This document shows, piece by piece, positions 48,394 to 56,411 of a DNA stretch of 64,000 nucleotides. Positions within the stretch are counted from its first letter, which is position 1. Each line of letters starts with the position of its first letter. The translations under genes and the position numbers were made by a program. Under the pieces are notes generated by a model. It did no database searches and was not told the DNA's origin. It saw only the letters and a program-made list of their open reading frames with translations. The stretch is from Novosphingobium sp. KCTC 2891 (GTDB lineage: Bacteria > Pseudomonadota > Alphaproteobacteria > Sphingomonadales > Sphingomonadaceae), in NCBI RefSeq assembly GCF_025938155.1, contig NZ_JAPCZG010000001.1, positions 662,025 to 726,024 on the forward strand, in the 5' to 3' direction.

Positions 48394-48936
48394 TTGGAAA
48401 CGTTCGAGCTTGCGGCCCATCCGGCACATCCGCCGCTGGCCGTGCGCGGCGTGGCGGCGCGGATCATCGGGGTGGATGCGCACTGGATGACGGTCCGCTG
48501 GCGTGTGGAAGGCGCGGCGCGGCTGGTGGTGCCGCCGTTCGCCGGAAAGGCGCGGGCGGACGGTTTGTGGCAGGCGACCTGCTTCGAGTTGTTCGTCAAG
48601 CCAGGGCACGGCGACAGCTATACCGAGTTCAACTTCTCACCGTCCGAGCAGTGGGCCGCTTATGATTTCGCCGGATACCGCGAGGGCATGGCCGAGCGCC
48701 CCATGCCGCGCCAGCCCGTCTGCACGCCCCGGCGCGGGCGCGATGTGCTGATCTTTGACGCCGCCGTGCCGGTGGGCGCGCTGCCCGCGTTGCCGTGGCG
48801 TTATGGGCTGACGGCAGTGATCGTGGAGGAGGGCGGACATACGTCGTACTGGGCCATCGCGCACCGACCCGAGCGGCCCGACTTCCATGACGAGGCTTGC
48901 TTCGCCGCGCGCCTTCCGGCACCGGATGGGCCATGA
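48394..48936 (+). CDS. DOMON-like domain-containing protein
   Basis: 180 residues from a TTG start with GGAGA 8 bases upstream. A beta-sandwich pattern with [43 protein letters not shown] is characteristic of the DOMON-like/CBM9-related family known from sphingomonads, probably a carbohydrate- or ligand-binding fold. No signal peptide. Its stop overlaps the start of the NamZ-like gene (ATGA), so they are coupled; this supports a joint role with a muramic-acid glycosidase. Confidence 0.75.
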   Translation: METFELAAHPAHPPLAVRGVAARIIGVDAHWMTVRWRVEGAARLVVPPFAGKARADGLWQATCFELFVKPGHGDSYTEFNFSPSEQWAAYDFAGYREGMAERPMPRQPVCTPRRGRDVLIFDAAVPVGALPALPWRYGLTAVIVEEGGHTSYWAIAHRPERPDFHDEACFAARLPAPDGP

Positions 48937-50135
48937 AATTCGGTATCGATCGCCTGCTGGCGGACCCCAATCTTCGCGCGCCGCTGGCCGGCAAGCGGGT
49001 CGCTCTCGTCGCCCATCCGGCCTCCGTCACGGAAGGGCTTGTCCATTCGCTTGACGCGCTGGCGGCCTGTCCGGACATCGCGCTTTCCGCCGCGTTCGGC
49101 CCCCAGCACGGGCTGAAGGGGGACAAGCAGGACAACATGGTGGAGACCGAGGACTTCATCGATCCCGCGCTCGGCATTCCGGTGTTCAGCCTTTATGGCG
49201 AAGTGCGCCGGCCAAGCGCGCGGATGATGGACAGTGCCGACGTGTTCCTGTTCGATCTGCAGGATCTCGGTTGCCGCATCTACACTTTCGTCACCACGCT
49301 GCTTTACCTGCTGGAAGCGGCGGGCGGCACCGGCAAGGCGGTGTGGGTGCTCGACCGGCCGAACCCGGCAGGGCGCCCGGTGGAGGGCACGACGCTGCTG
49401 CCCGGCTGGGAAAGCTTCGTAGGCGCCGGGCCGATGCCAATGCGCCACGGCCTGACGCTGGGTGAAATGGGCGCGTGGTTCGTGGACCACTTCAATCTCG
49501 ACGTCGATTACCGCGTGGTCGCGATGGAGGGCTGGCAGCCTGAGTCCGGACCGGGTTTCGGTTGGCCCGAGAGCCGGATCTGGATCAACCCGTCCCCCAA
49601 TGCCGCCAGCCTCAACATGGCCCGCGCCTATGCAGGGACGGTGATGATCGAGGGCGCCACGCTGTCCGAAGGGCGCGGCACCACGCGGCCGCTCGAAGTG
49701 CTGTTCGGCGCGCCCGACGTGGATGCGAACGCGGTGCTGGCCGAGATGAAGCGGTTCGCGCCGCAGTGGCTGGCGGGCTGCGCGATCCGCGAATGCTGGT
49801 TCGAGCCGACGTTCCACAAGCACGCCAAGACGCTGTGCAGCGCGCTGATGGTCCATGCCGAGGGCGGCTTTTACGACCACCATGCCTTCCGGCCGTGGCG
49901 GCTTCAGGCGTTGGCGTTCAAGGCCATCCGTCGGCTTTATCCAGATTACCCGATCTGGCGCGATTTCCCTTACGAGTATGTGTTCGACAAGCTCGCGATC
50001 GACGTGATCAATGGCGGCACCGCGCTGCGCGAATGGGTGGACGATGCCGGCTCGGTCCCTGCGGACCTCGACGCGATTGCAGGGCCAGACGAAGCCCGCT
50101 GGCTCGAAACGCGGAAGCCCTATCTGCTGTATTGA
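48933..50135 (+). CDS. DUF1343 / NamZ-like exo-beta-N-acetylmuramidase
   Basis: 400 residues. Family blocks: GIDRLLAD...GKRVALVAHPASVTEG, AAFGPQHGLKGDKQDN, PVFSLYGEVRRPSARMM, FDLQDLGCRIYTFVTTLLYLLEAA, VLDRPNPAGRPVEG and SEGRGTTRPLEVLFGAP. These are the DUF1343 motifs now tied to NamZ, which removes terminal MurNAc during wall recycling. Unlike many secreted members it shows no N-terminal signal, suggesting a cytoplasmic enzyme acting on imported fragments, or export by another route. It is coupled to the DOMON-like gene. Confidence 0.87.
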   Translation: MKFGIDRLLADPNLRAPLAGKRVALVAHPASVTEGLVHSLDALAACPDIALSAAFGPQHGLKGDKQDNMVETEDFIDPALGIPVFSLYGEVRRPSARMMDSADVFLFDLQDLGCRIYTFVTTLLYLLEAAGGTGKAVWVLDRPNPAGRPVEGTTLLPGWESFVGAGPMPMRHGLTLGEMGAWFVDHFNLDVDYRVVAMEGWQPESGPGFGWPESRIWINPSPNAASLNMARAYAGTVMIEGATLSEGRGTTRPLEVLFGAPDVDANAVLAEMKRFAPQWLAGCAIRECWFEPTFHKHAKTLCSALMVHAEGGFYDHHAFRPWRLQALAFKAIRRLYPDYPIWRDFPYEYVFDKLAIDVINGGTALREWVDDAGSVPADLDAIAGPDEARWLETRKPYLLY

Positions 50136-50428
50136 GCGATTGCCGGCGGGCGGCTGCGGTGTGCCAATACGGCAGCGGTAACGTTGCAAAGGCACGTCCA
50201 ATGCGAGTCGGGGCGTCGTCGGTTCGCCCCGGAATGGCGGCAGTCAGGCTTTTTGATGCGATCCGTTCATGGCACGTATCAGGCTGTGTGCGGGACCGCT
50301 CACATCTGTTCGTCGCATACTATGCTCGAACTGACTGCCCGGCCGATCCCCCTGCGGCGCATGTTCATCTGCGAGCAAGGTCAACCTGAACACCCGGGGA
50401 GCGGATTTCTTTTATGAGGGATAGCTAA
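50136..50428. other. Intergenic region upstream of the OmpA-family gene
   Basis: 293 bases without a convincing gene. It contains a GG-N10-GC element on the plus strand (TGGCACGTATCAGGCT at 50270-50285) whose -12 half lacks the TT, so only a weak sigma-54 candidate, and a normal A/G-rich ribosome-binding region just before 50429. Confidence 0.5.
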
Positions 50429-51310
50429 ATGGGTGTCGTTTCCAAGAAGTCGGGGGTTCTCGCCCTGATTGCCGCGCCGGTCGTGCTGGCATCGGGCAGT
50501 GTCTTCGCGCAGCCGCAGGACCCTTCGCAGAGCCGGATCACAGTTAATGGCGTGGTTCCGGCCCAGGCGGCGGAAGCAGCCACGCTGACTGCCGGCCCCG
50601 AGATCAAGGGCAACATTTCGGCCCGCAGTGGCGACCGGATTCAGGTCACCGCTGCCGATGGCACCAACACGATCATCGCGGTCAACGACGCGACGCGGAT
50701 CAAGGCCAGTTCGGGTCTCTTCAGCAAGAAGGGCAAGCTTGACCGCGGATCGCTGCTCAACGGGCTGCCGGTGACCGTCAAGACGATGCAAGCGGGTGAA
50801 GGCCTGGTGGCCAGCCAGATCACCTTCCGCAACAACGACCTGAAGACCGCAGCCATGATCCGGACGGGCACGGCGCAGGGCTTCGCGGAACAGACGGCGG
50901 CAACCGAAGCGCTGCGTGGCCGCATGGGCGACATCGACAAGTACAACGTGAAGAACACGACGAACGTCTATTTCGACACCGGCAAGTCGGCTCTGTCCGC
51001 CCAGGCCAAGACGGAACTGTGCAGTGCTGCGGCCCAGGCGGAAAGCATGGACAACGCGCTGATCCTCGTGGTCGGCTATACAGATTCCACCGGCAGCGAA
51101 GAATACAACCAGCAGCTCAGCGACAAGCGCGCTGGAAGCGTCATCAACTATCTGCAGCAGGCTTGCCACTGGAAGCCCTATCGTATGCTCACCCCCACGG
51201 GCATGGCGGAAGCGGACCCTGCTGCGAGCAACGACACGTACGAAGGCAAGGCGCAGAACCGCCGCGTTGCGGTGAATGTCCTGGTGAGCAAGGGCCTGGA
51301 CGGTATCTGA
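50429..51310 (+). CDS. OmpA-family outer-membrane/peptidoglycan-binding protein
   Basis: 293 residues. Signal peptide (KSGVLALIAAPVVLASGSVFA), a middle region with two short beta repeats (EIKGNISARSGDRIQVTAADGTNTIIAVNDATRIKAS) resembling an OB-like DUF5666-type fold, and a C-terminal OmpA domain (VYFDTGKSALSAQAKTEL, VVGYTDSTGSEEYNQQLSDKRAGSVINYL, AQNRRVAVNV) that binds peptidoglycan. Two Cys in the OmpA domain may be disulfide-bonded. It anchors the envelope; an 8-strand barrel is absent. Confidence 0.9.
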   Translation: MGVVSKKSGVLALIAAPVVLASGSVFAQPQDPSQSRITVNGVVPAQAAEAATLTAGPEIKGNISARSGDRIQVTAADGTNTIIAVNDATRIKASSGLFSKKGKLDRGSLLNGLPVTVKTMQAGEGLVASQITFRNNDLKTAAMIRTGTAQGFAEQTAATEALRGRMGDIDKYNVKNTTNVYFDTGKSALSAQAKTELCSAAAQAESMDNALILVVGYTDSTGSEEYNQQLSDKRAGSVINYLQQACHWKPYRMLTPTGMAEADPAASNDTYEGKAQNRRVAVNVLVSKGLDGI

Positions 51311-51318
51311 CCTGGCAA

Positions 51319-51375
51319 GGGCCGGTTTGTATTTCCCCGCAGGCTTCGCGCTGCGGGGAACGGGCCGACCGGCCC
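51319..51375 (+). terminator. Nested hairpin downstream of the OmpA-family gene
   Basis: Inner 10-bp stem TTCCCCGCAG/CTGCGGGGAA (51333-51342 with 51351-51360) lies within an outer stem GGGCCGGT/ACCGGCCC (51319-51326 with 51368-51375). It is very stable but has no T-run, so it may act as a 3'-end stabiliser or a Rho-assisted end. Confidence 0.55.
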
Positions 51376-51583
51376 TTACCGACGGCGCTGTTGGCGAGGA
51401 TTGCCAAGGGATGTGCGCGGATAGGCGCCGTTCCGCGCTGCTCCAGCGGTGATGTCGCAGTTATTGCTTTGACCGGCAGGTTCCACGCCGCAGCCGGGGG
51501 CCAAGGCCGTCAATCCGGGAACGCGACATTGCGCCCCGAAAAGTACCAACCTTGCCATCCTCGCGCGGTTTGGCGGCCTCGCC
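51376..51583. other. Intergenic region, nothing recognised
   Basis: 208 bases between the OmpA hairpin and the convergent VWA gene. No supported gene or repeat was seen. Confidence 0.6.
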
Positions 51584-52765
51584 TCAGTGCTTCTTGCGTG
51601 TGAGTTCGCGCATGGCAGCGTCGAGGCCATCTAGCGTCAGCGGGAACATCGAGCCATTCAACAGGTCGCGGATCATCTTGGTGGACTGTGAATAGGTCCA
51701 CTGCTTTTCCGGTACGGGGTTGAGCCAGACCGTGGCGGGATAGGTCTGGGCCACGCGCTGAAGCCAGACGGCGCCGGCTTCCTCGTTGAAATGTTCGACG
51801 CTGCCGCCGGGGTGGCTGATCTCGTAGGGGCTCATCGCGGCATCGCCGACGAACACGATCTTGTAGTCGTGGCCGTACTTGTGCAGCAGATCCCACGTCT
51901 TGGTGCGATCGGACCAGCGGCGCTTGTTGTCCTTCCACACGCCTTCGTAGAGGCAGTTGTGGAAATAGAAGAACTCCATGTTCTTGAACTCGGCCGTGGC
52001 CGCGCTGAACAGCTCCTCGACCAGCCGGATGAACGGATCCATCGAGCCGCCGACATCGAGGAGCAGCAGCAGTTTCACGGCGTTGCGCTTTTCAGGGCGC
52101 ATCCGGATGTCGAGCCAGCCCTGCTTGGCGGTGCCTTCGATCGTGCCGTCGAGATCGAGTTCGTCGGCGTTGCCTTCACGCGCGAAGCGGCGCAGGCGGC
52201 GCAGCGCCACCTTGATGTTGCGCGTGCCCAGCTCGCGGGTGCTGTCGAGGTTCTGGAATTCGCGTTTTTCCCAGACCTTGATCGCGCGCCCGTGCTTGCT
52301 TTCGCCGCCGATGCGCACGCCCTCGGGGTTGTAGCCGGCGTTGCCGAACGGGCTGGTGCCGCCGGTGCCGATCCACTTGTTGCCGCCCTGGTGGCGCTTT
52401 TCCTGCTCCTCCAGCCGCTGCTTGAGCGTCTCCATGATCTCCTCCCAGGAGCCCATGGCCTTGATCTTTTCCATTTCCTCTTCGGTGAGGAACTTCTCGG
52501 CAACGGCCTTGAGCCAGTCCTCGGGAATGTCGACCGGGCGCTGGCCGTAGTCGGTAAGGATGCCCTTGAACACCTTGTTGAAGACCTGGTCGAAGCGGTC
52601 GAGCAGACCCTCGTCCTTCACGAACGTGGCGCGGGACAGGTAATAGAAGGCTTCGGGCGTCTGCTCGATCACGTCCTTGTCGAGCGCTTCGAGCAGCACG
52701 AGGTGCTCCTTGAAGCTGGCCGGAATACCGGCGGCGCGCAGTTCGTCGACGAAGTTGAAGAACAT
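51584..52765 (-). CDS. VWA (CoxE-like) domain protein of a MoxR-VWA module
   Basis: 393 residues. The N-terminal two thirds are helical and charged (for example LTEEEMEKIKAMGSWEEIMETLKQRLEEQEKRHQGG). A VWA domain begins near residue 230 with LLLLLDVGGSM in place of the classic DxSxS MIDAS motif, followed by the conserved YFHNCLYEGVWKDN and FVGDAAMSPYE. Such proteins work with MoxR AAA ATPases as chaperone-like metal-insertion or protein-activation pairs. It is encoded two genes after the MoxR gene on the same strand, with a GFA gene between. RBS CCCTTC-complement AGGGA region precedes the ATG. Confidence 0.88.
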   Translation of the reverse strand: MFFNFVDELRAAGIPASFKEHLVLLEALDKDVIEQTPEAFYYLSRATFVKDEGLLDRFDQVFNKVFKGILTDYGQRPVDIPEDWLKAVAEKFLTEEEMEKIKAMGSWEEIMETLKQRLEEQEKRHQGGNKWIGTGGTSPFGNAGYNPEGVRIGGESKHGRAIKVWEKREFQNLDSTRELGTRNIKVALRRLRRFAREGNADELDLDGTIEGTAKQGWLDIRMRPEKRNAVKLLLLLDVGGSMDPFIRLVEELFSAATAEFKNMEFFYFHNCLYEGVWKDNKRRWSDRTKTWDLLHKYGHDYKIVFVGDAAMSPYEISHPGGSVEHFNEEAGAVWLQRVAQTYPATVWLNPVPEKQWTYSQSTKMIRDLLNGSMFPLTLDGLDAAMRELTRKKH

Positions 52766-52768
52766 GGG

Positions 52769-53206
52769 TCAGGTCCCTGAAGGGGAAGGGGGCGGCGCGG
52801 GCGGCTGCCGGGGCCAGGATTCGAGCGCCGGGTCGATCACGGCCCATTCCGGTGCGTCGTCGGTCCAGATCGCGACCTGCGGACGAAGCCCGTGGCCCAC
52901 ATCGAGTGCGCCGAAGCGCACCGTCTTGAGCTGCGGGCGCGCCGAGCTTTGCGCGTAGATCTGCGTGCCGCACGCGGGGCAGAAGTGGAAGGTGAGCGTG
53001 TTGCCGCTCGCCGCCCGCCAGCTGCCGTGGGCAAGCGTGCCGTTCAATTCCACCGCAGCGGCCGGAAAGATGGCGTTCTGCGTGGGGCCGCCTGCGGCGA
53101 TCTGCTGGCACTGGCGGCACCAGCACTGGCGCGTTGCGGCCGGTTCGGCGGAAATCGCCAGCGTGACCGCGCCGCAGGCGCATCGCCCGGTGTAAGGTGC
53201 GGTCAT
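52769..53206 (-). CDS. GFA (glutathione-dependent formaldehyde-activating/CENP-V)-family protein
   Basis: 145 residues. Zinc-binding Cys set typical of GFA: GRCACGAV near residue 7, CWCRQCQQ near 28, and FCPACGTQIY near 76. The C-terminal tail is Pro-rich. Gfa itself conjugates formaldehyde to glutathione, but most homologues are of unknown function. It sits between the MoxR and VWA genes (spacings about 3 and 23 bases), so is probably co-transcribed. Confidence 0.88.
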   Translation of the reverse strand: MTAPYTGRCACGAVTLAISAEPAATRQCWCRQCQQIAAGGPTQNAIFPAAAVELNGTLAHGSWRAASGNTLTFHFCPACGTQIYAQSSARPQLKTVRFGALDVGHGLRPQVAIWTDDAPEWAVIDPALESWPRQPPAPPPSPSGT

Positions 53207-53229
53207 TCTGGCGGCTCCTTCCGTTTCGA

Positions 53230-54072
53230 TCAGCTCGGACGGCGCGACATGAATGCCAGCCGTTCGAACAGCATGATATCCTGCTCGTTCTTGAGCAAGG
53301 CCCCATGCAGCGGCGGAATCGCCTTGGTCGGGTCGCGGTTCTGCAGGACGTCGAGGGGCATGTCCTCGTTCAGCAGCAGCTTGAGCCAGTCGAGCAGTTC
53401 GCTGGTGCTGGGCTTCTTCTTGAGACCGGGCACTTCGCGCACTTCGTAGAAGACTTCCATCGCCTTCGCGACGAGCGTCTTCTGGATGCCGGGGAAGTGG
53501 ACGTCGATGATCGCCTGCATCGTGTCGCGGTCGGGGAACTTGATGTAGTGGAAGAAGCAGCGGCGCAGGAATGCGTCGGGCAGTTCCTTCTCGTTGTTCG
53601 AGGTGATGACCACGATCGGCCGTTCCTTGGCCTCGATCCGCTCCTGCGTCTCGTAGACGTCGAAGCTCATGCGGTCGAGTTCCTGAAGAAGGTCGTTCGG
53701 GAACTCGATGTCGGCCTTGTCGATCTCGTCGATCAGCAGCACGGGCAGCTTCGGCGCGGTGAAGGCTTCCCACAGCTTGCCCTTCTTGATGTAGTTGCGG
53801 ATGTCGTGCACCCGCTCTTCACCCAGCTGGCCATCGCGCAGGCGGGCCACGGCGTCGTATTCGTAGAGACCCTGCTGCGCCTTGGTGGTCGACTTGATAT
53901 TCCATTCGATCAGCGGTGCGCCGACGGCCTTGGAGATTTCATGCGCCAGCACGGTCTTGCCGGTGCCGGGTTCGCCCTTGACCAGCAACGGGCGGCGCAG
54001 CAGCACCGCGGCGTTGACCGCGACCTTGAGATCGTCGGTGGCGACATAATTCTGAGTGCCTTCGAAGCGCAT
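53230..54072 (-). CDS. MoxR-family AAA+ ATPase
   Basis: 280 residues from the ATG preceded by AAGGGG. Walker A GEPGTGKTVLA, Walker B PVLLIDEIDKADIEFPNDLLQELD, sensor 1 VITSNNEKELPDAFLRRC with the arginine finger. MoxR ATPases pair with VWA proteins to remodel or load metal into a client enzyme; here the VWA partner is two genes downstream. The upstream region carries the 16-base element at 54110-54125. Confidence 0.94.
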   Translation of the reverse strand: MRFEGTQNYVATDDLKVAVNAAVLLRRPLLVKGEPGTGKTVLAHEISKAVGAPLIEWNIKSTTKAQQGLYEYDAVARLRDGQLGEERVHDIRNYIKKGKLWEAFTAPKLPVLLIDEIDKADIEFPNDLLQELDRMSFDVYETQERIEAKERPIVVITSNNEKELPDAFLRRCFFHYIKFPDRDTMQAIIDVHFPGIQKTLVAKAMEVFYEVREVPGLKKKPSTSELLDWLKLLLNEDMPLDVLQNRDPTKAIPPLHGALLKNEQDIMLFERLAFMSRRPS

Positions 54073-54109
54073 CGGCTGCCCCTTGTGAGTCTTGTCTCTG
54101 ACCGGATTA

Positions 54110-54125
54110 TTAATCGATTGGTTAA
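54110..54125. promoter_or_regulatory. Operator-like semi-palindrome upstream of the MoxR operon (site C)
   Basis: TTAATCGATTGGTTAA, 38 bases upstream of the MoxR start, matches site A (TTAATCGCGTGATTAA) at 12 of 16 positions and has palindromic TTAA ends. It lies between the divergent MoxR and TonB-like genes. Confidence 0.45.
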
Positions 54126-54218
54126 ACGATAGCAGCCGCGTGGCCGCTGGCAAGTCTCTCTTGCGCGTCATGCACCGACCATTGTCCTGTCACAAAGGCG
54201 GGGGTAGGCACGCGGGCG

Positions 54219-54989
54219 ATGGAACCCTCTCAGCTGCCGGCATCCCCTTCGCGTTATGGCGCTTCCCCGCGCAACCGGCCGGTGTCGCTTGCGCTGGCGG
54301 TGGCGATCACCCTGCTGCTGGCGCTCATCGTCGTGCGGATGGGCGACTATACCGAATTCGGTGCGCCTGGGCGCGGGCATCTGGTGGCGATCAGCTTGTC
54401 GAAGGGCGCGGGCGAGGAGGCGAAGGCCAGCCGCGCGCCGCAGAAGCAGGACGCAGCGCACGACACCGCCCGGGCGACGCGGGCAGTGCCGCACGTACAG
54501 CCGCCGCGAATCGTCATTCCGACGCCGCATGCGACGCTGCCGCCCGATTTCGTGGTGATGAGCCGCAAGGACTTCGCCTCGAACGATATCGGACGTATCG
54601 CGCCGGCGCAGGGATCGGCGGGGCAGGGCGGCGCGGATCGCGGCGGCGGCGCGGCGGGCGGCGTAGGTGAGGGGCCGGGCGGTGCGACGCTCTATGCCGC
54701 GCAATGGTACCGCGAGCCGAACAATGCCGAGATCGGGCCTTATCTGCCCACCTTCCGCGAGCCGGGATCGTGGGCGATGATCGCCTGCCGCACGATTCAG
54801 GCTTATCATGTGGAGGACTGCCGCGAGATGGACGAATCGCCGCGCGGATCGGGATTGGCTCGTGCGCTGCGGCTGGCCTCGTGGCAGTTTCTCGTTCGCC
54901 CGCCGCGCATCGACGGCAAGCCGCAGCTTGGCACTTGGGTGAAGATCCGCTTCGATTTCAACAAGGCGAAGGGCGAGGACGCCGGCTAA
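54219..54989 (+). CDS. TonB-like single-pass membrane protein (putative energy transducer)
   Basis: 256 residues. A short cytoplasmic N-terminus (rich in Ser/Pro/Arg) precedes one membrane helix (VSLALAVAITLLLALIVVRM); then come a periplasmic Pro/Ala region, a Gly-rich stretch (AQGSAGQGGADRGGGAAGGVGEG) and a C-terminal domain ending ARALRLASWQFLVRPPRIDGKPQLGTWVKIRFDF, which has the TonB C-terminal topology. Two Cys (ACRTI and EDCREM) are conserved-looking. It could serve a TonB-dependent receptor, but no ExbBD genes are adjacent. Family call is tentative. Confidence 0.6.
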   Translation: MEPSQLPASPSRYGASPRNRPVSLALAVAITLLLALIVVRMGDYTEFGAPGRGHLVAISLSKGAGEEAKASRAPQKQDAAHDTARATRAVPHVQPPRIVIPTPHATLPPDFVVMSRKDFASNDIGRIAPAQGSAGQGGADRGGGAAGGVGEGPGGATLYAAQWYREPNNAEIGPYLPTFREPGSWAMIACRTIQAYHVEDCREMDESPRGSGLARALRLASWQFLVRPPRIDGKPQLGTWVKIRFDFNKAKGEDAG

Positions 54990-56071
54990 CGCCGGCGCAA
55001 AAACCGGGCGCTCAGACGGGCGCGAAGCGGTTCGTCCCACAGCTTGAGGCCGGCCCAGCCGAGCGCGACCAGCGCGAATGGCAGGGTCAGGGCGCCGACA
55101 AGAATGCCCGTATCGCTCGGCTTTCCGAAGATCGCATAGTCCGCGAACTTGTAGATGAACGGGTAGTGCAGGATGTAGAGCGGATAGGAGAGCCGGCCGA
55201 GCGTGCGCGCGGCGGATAGCGTGCGCGGTCCGACTGACGAATGCGCGCCGAGCAACACGATCGCGGGGAACAGTGCGATCACCAGCGCTGCATCAAGCGC
55301 GCCATTCGCCATTGCGTTCTTGCCCGCACCGGCCACGGGCAGTGCCAGTGCAGCGGTCATCACCAGCGCGAGCGGGACGAGGCCGACGCGCCACCTGGGC
55401 AGGGCGGGCAGCGCGCGGTGGAGCCACAGCCCGAAGATGAAGGGGAACGCGAGGCGGACGAAGGCCATCGCCCAGGTGTCCCAGCCGAAGCCCAGCGAGA
55501 GCGTGCCGTGCCGTGTCGCCGCCCACGCGAGGAGAACGCCCGCCACGGCTGCCAGCATGAGCAACGCCGCGTTGCCAAGGCGGCGCAGCACGAGCGCATA
55601 GGCGAGGTTGCCTACATATTCCTGGAACAGCGTCCAGGTGGGGCCGTCGAGCGAATGGGTGTCGGTCCAGCGGCCCGGCAGCGTGGGATAGGGCAGCACC
55701 AGCAGCGCGAGCGCGACTGTCGTTGCGGCCTGCACGGGGCTGACGTGCCAGTCCGGCCCGCGCCACGGACCGAGGAAATAGGCGGCCGCGCCGATAACGG
55801 TCGCCAGAACGACCAGCGGATGCAACCGGATCAGGCGCCGCAGTGCGAATTCGCGCAAAGTCATGCCCTGCGCCCAGCGACGGTCATAGGCGTAGGACAC
55901 GACGAAGCCCGAGAGGCAGAAGAAGAAATCGACCGCCAGCGCGCCGTGCGGCAGCAGGTTCCTTGTCGGATCCCCCATCGCAAGGATTTCGCTGACGTGG
56001 AACACCAGCACGAGCAGCGCCGCCACGCCGCGCAATCCGTCGAGCACTTCGAAGTGTGGTCTTTCCTGCAT
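54986..56071 (-). CDS. Acyltransferase-3 (OafA/YrhL-like) family membrane protein
   Basis: 361 residues from the ATG at 56071. The N-terminus has the acyltransferase-3 pattern FEVLDGLRGVAALLVLVFHVSEI (with the His/Asp region), GALAVDFFFCLSGFVVSYAYDRR and about ten membrane helices, ending in a basic tail. These enzymes O-acylate surface sugars such as LPS or exopolysaccharide, or sphingolipid-type headgroups; the acceptor is unknown. It overlaps the convergent TonB-like gene by 4 bases. Confidence 0.9.
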   Translation of the reverse strand: MQERPHFEVLDGLRGVAALLVLVFHVSEILAMGDPTRNLLPHGALAVDFFFCLSGFVVSYAYDRRWAQGMTLREFALRRLIRLHPLVVLATVIGAAAYFLGPWRGPDWHVSPVQAATTVALALLVLPYPTLPGRWTDTHSLDGPTWTLFQEYVGNLAYALVLRRLGNAALLMLAAVAGVLLAWAATRHGTLSLGFGWDTWAMAFVRLAFPFIFGLWLHRALPALPRWRVGLVPLALVMTAALALPVAGAGKNAMANGALDAALVIALFPAIVLLGAHSSVGPRTLSAARTLGRLSYPLYILHYPFIYKFADYAIFGKPSDTGILVGALTLPFALVALGWAGLKLWDEPLRARLSARFLRRR

Positions 56072-56176
56072 CCCGGTCCCGCCCCTATTTTTTGACAGCG
56101 TTAGACAAAATGGTCCGGTGCGCAAGGGGGAGCCGGGTGGGCGTTGGGGCGTTGAGCGGGAAAGGAGATTGCCGTC

Positions 56177-56407
56177 ATGGCCAAGGCGTTCAAGTTGCCG
56201 AAGAAGATCAACGGGTTCCGTTTGCCCAAGGGCGCGCGCAAGGAAGCGAACAAAGTGCTGGGCCGGCTTCAGGGAGAGGACCTTGAAGCGTTGATCGTTG
56301 CGGTGCTGGCGGCAGCGGTGATGCATTTCGCCCAGCGCGGCAAAGCCGGGGGCGAGCCGCTATCGCGGCGTTTGGTGATCGCGGTGGGCAGCCACCTGAA
56401 GCACTAG
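56177..56407 (+). CDS. Small basic hypothetical protein
   Basis: 76 residues, with a good ribosome site (AAAGGAG, 8 bases before the ATG). The N-terminus is basic (AKAFKLPKKINGFRLPKGARKEAN), followed by helical segments (EDLEALIVAVLAAAVMHFAQRG). Not recognised. The hydrophobic central helix could be membrane-associated. It ends 4 bases from the convergent parE. Confidence 0.6.
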   Translation: MAKAFKLPKKINGFRLPKGARKEANKVLGRLQGEDLEALIVAVLAAAVMHFAQRGKAGGEPLSRRLVIAVGSHLKH

Positions 56408-56411
56408 TCGC

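Noticed and set aside
50270..50285. Possible sigma-54 promoter TGGCACGTATCAGGCT upstream of the OmpA-family gene
   Set aside because: GG-N10-GC spacing fits, but the -12 element is AGGC instead of TTGC, and it is about 145 bases from the start, so it is much weaker than the PEP-CTERM promoters.
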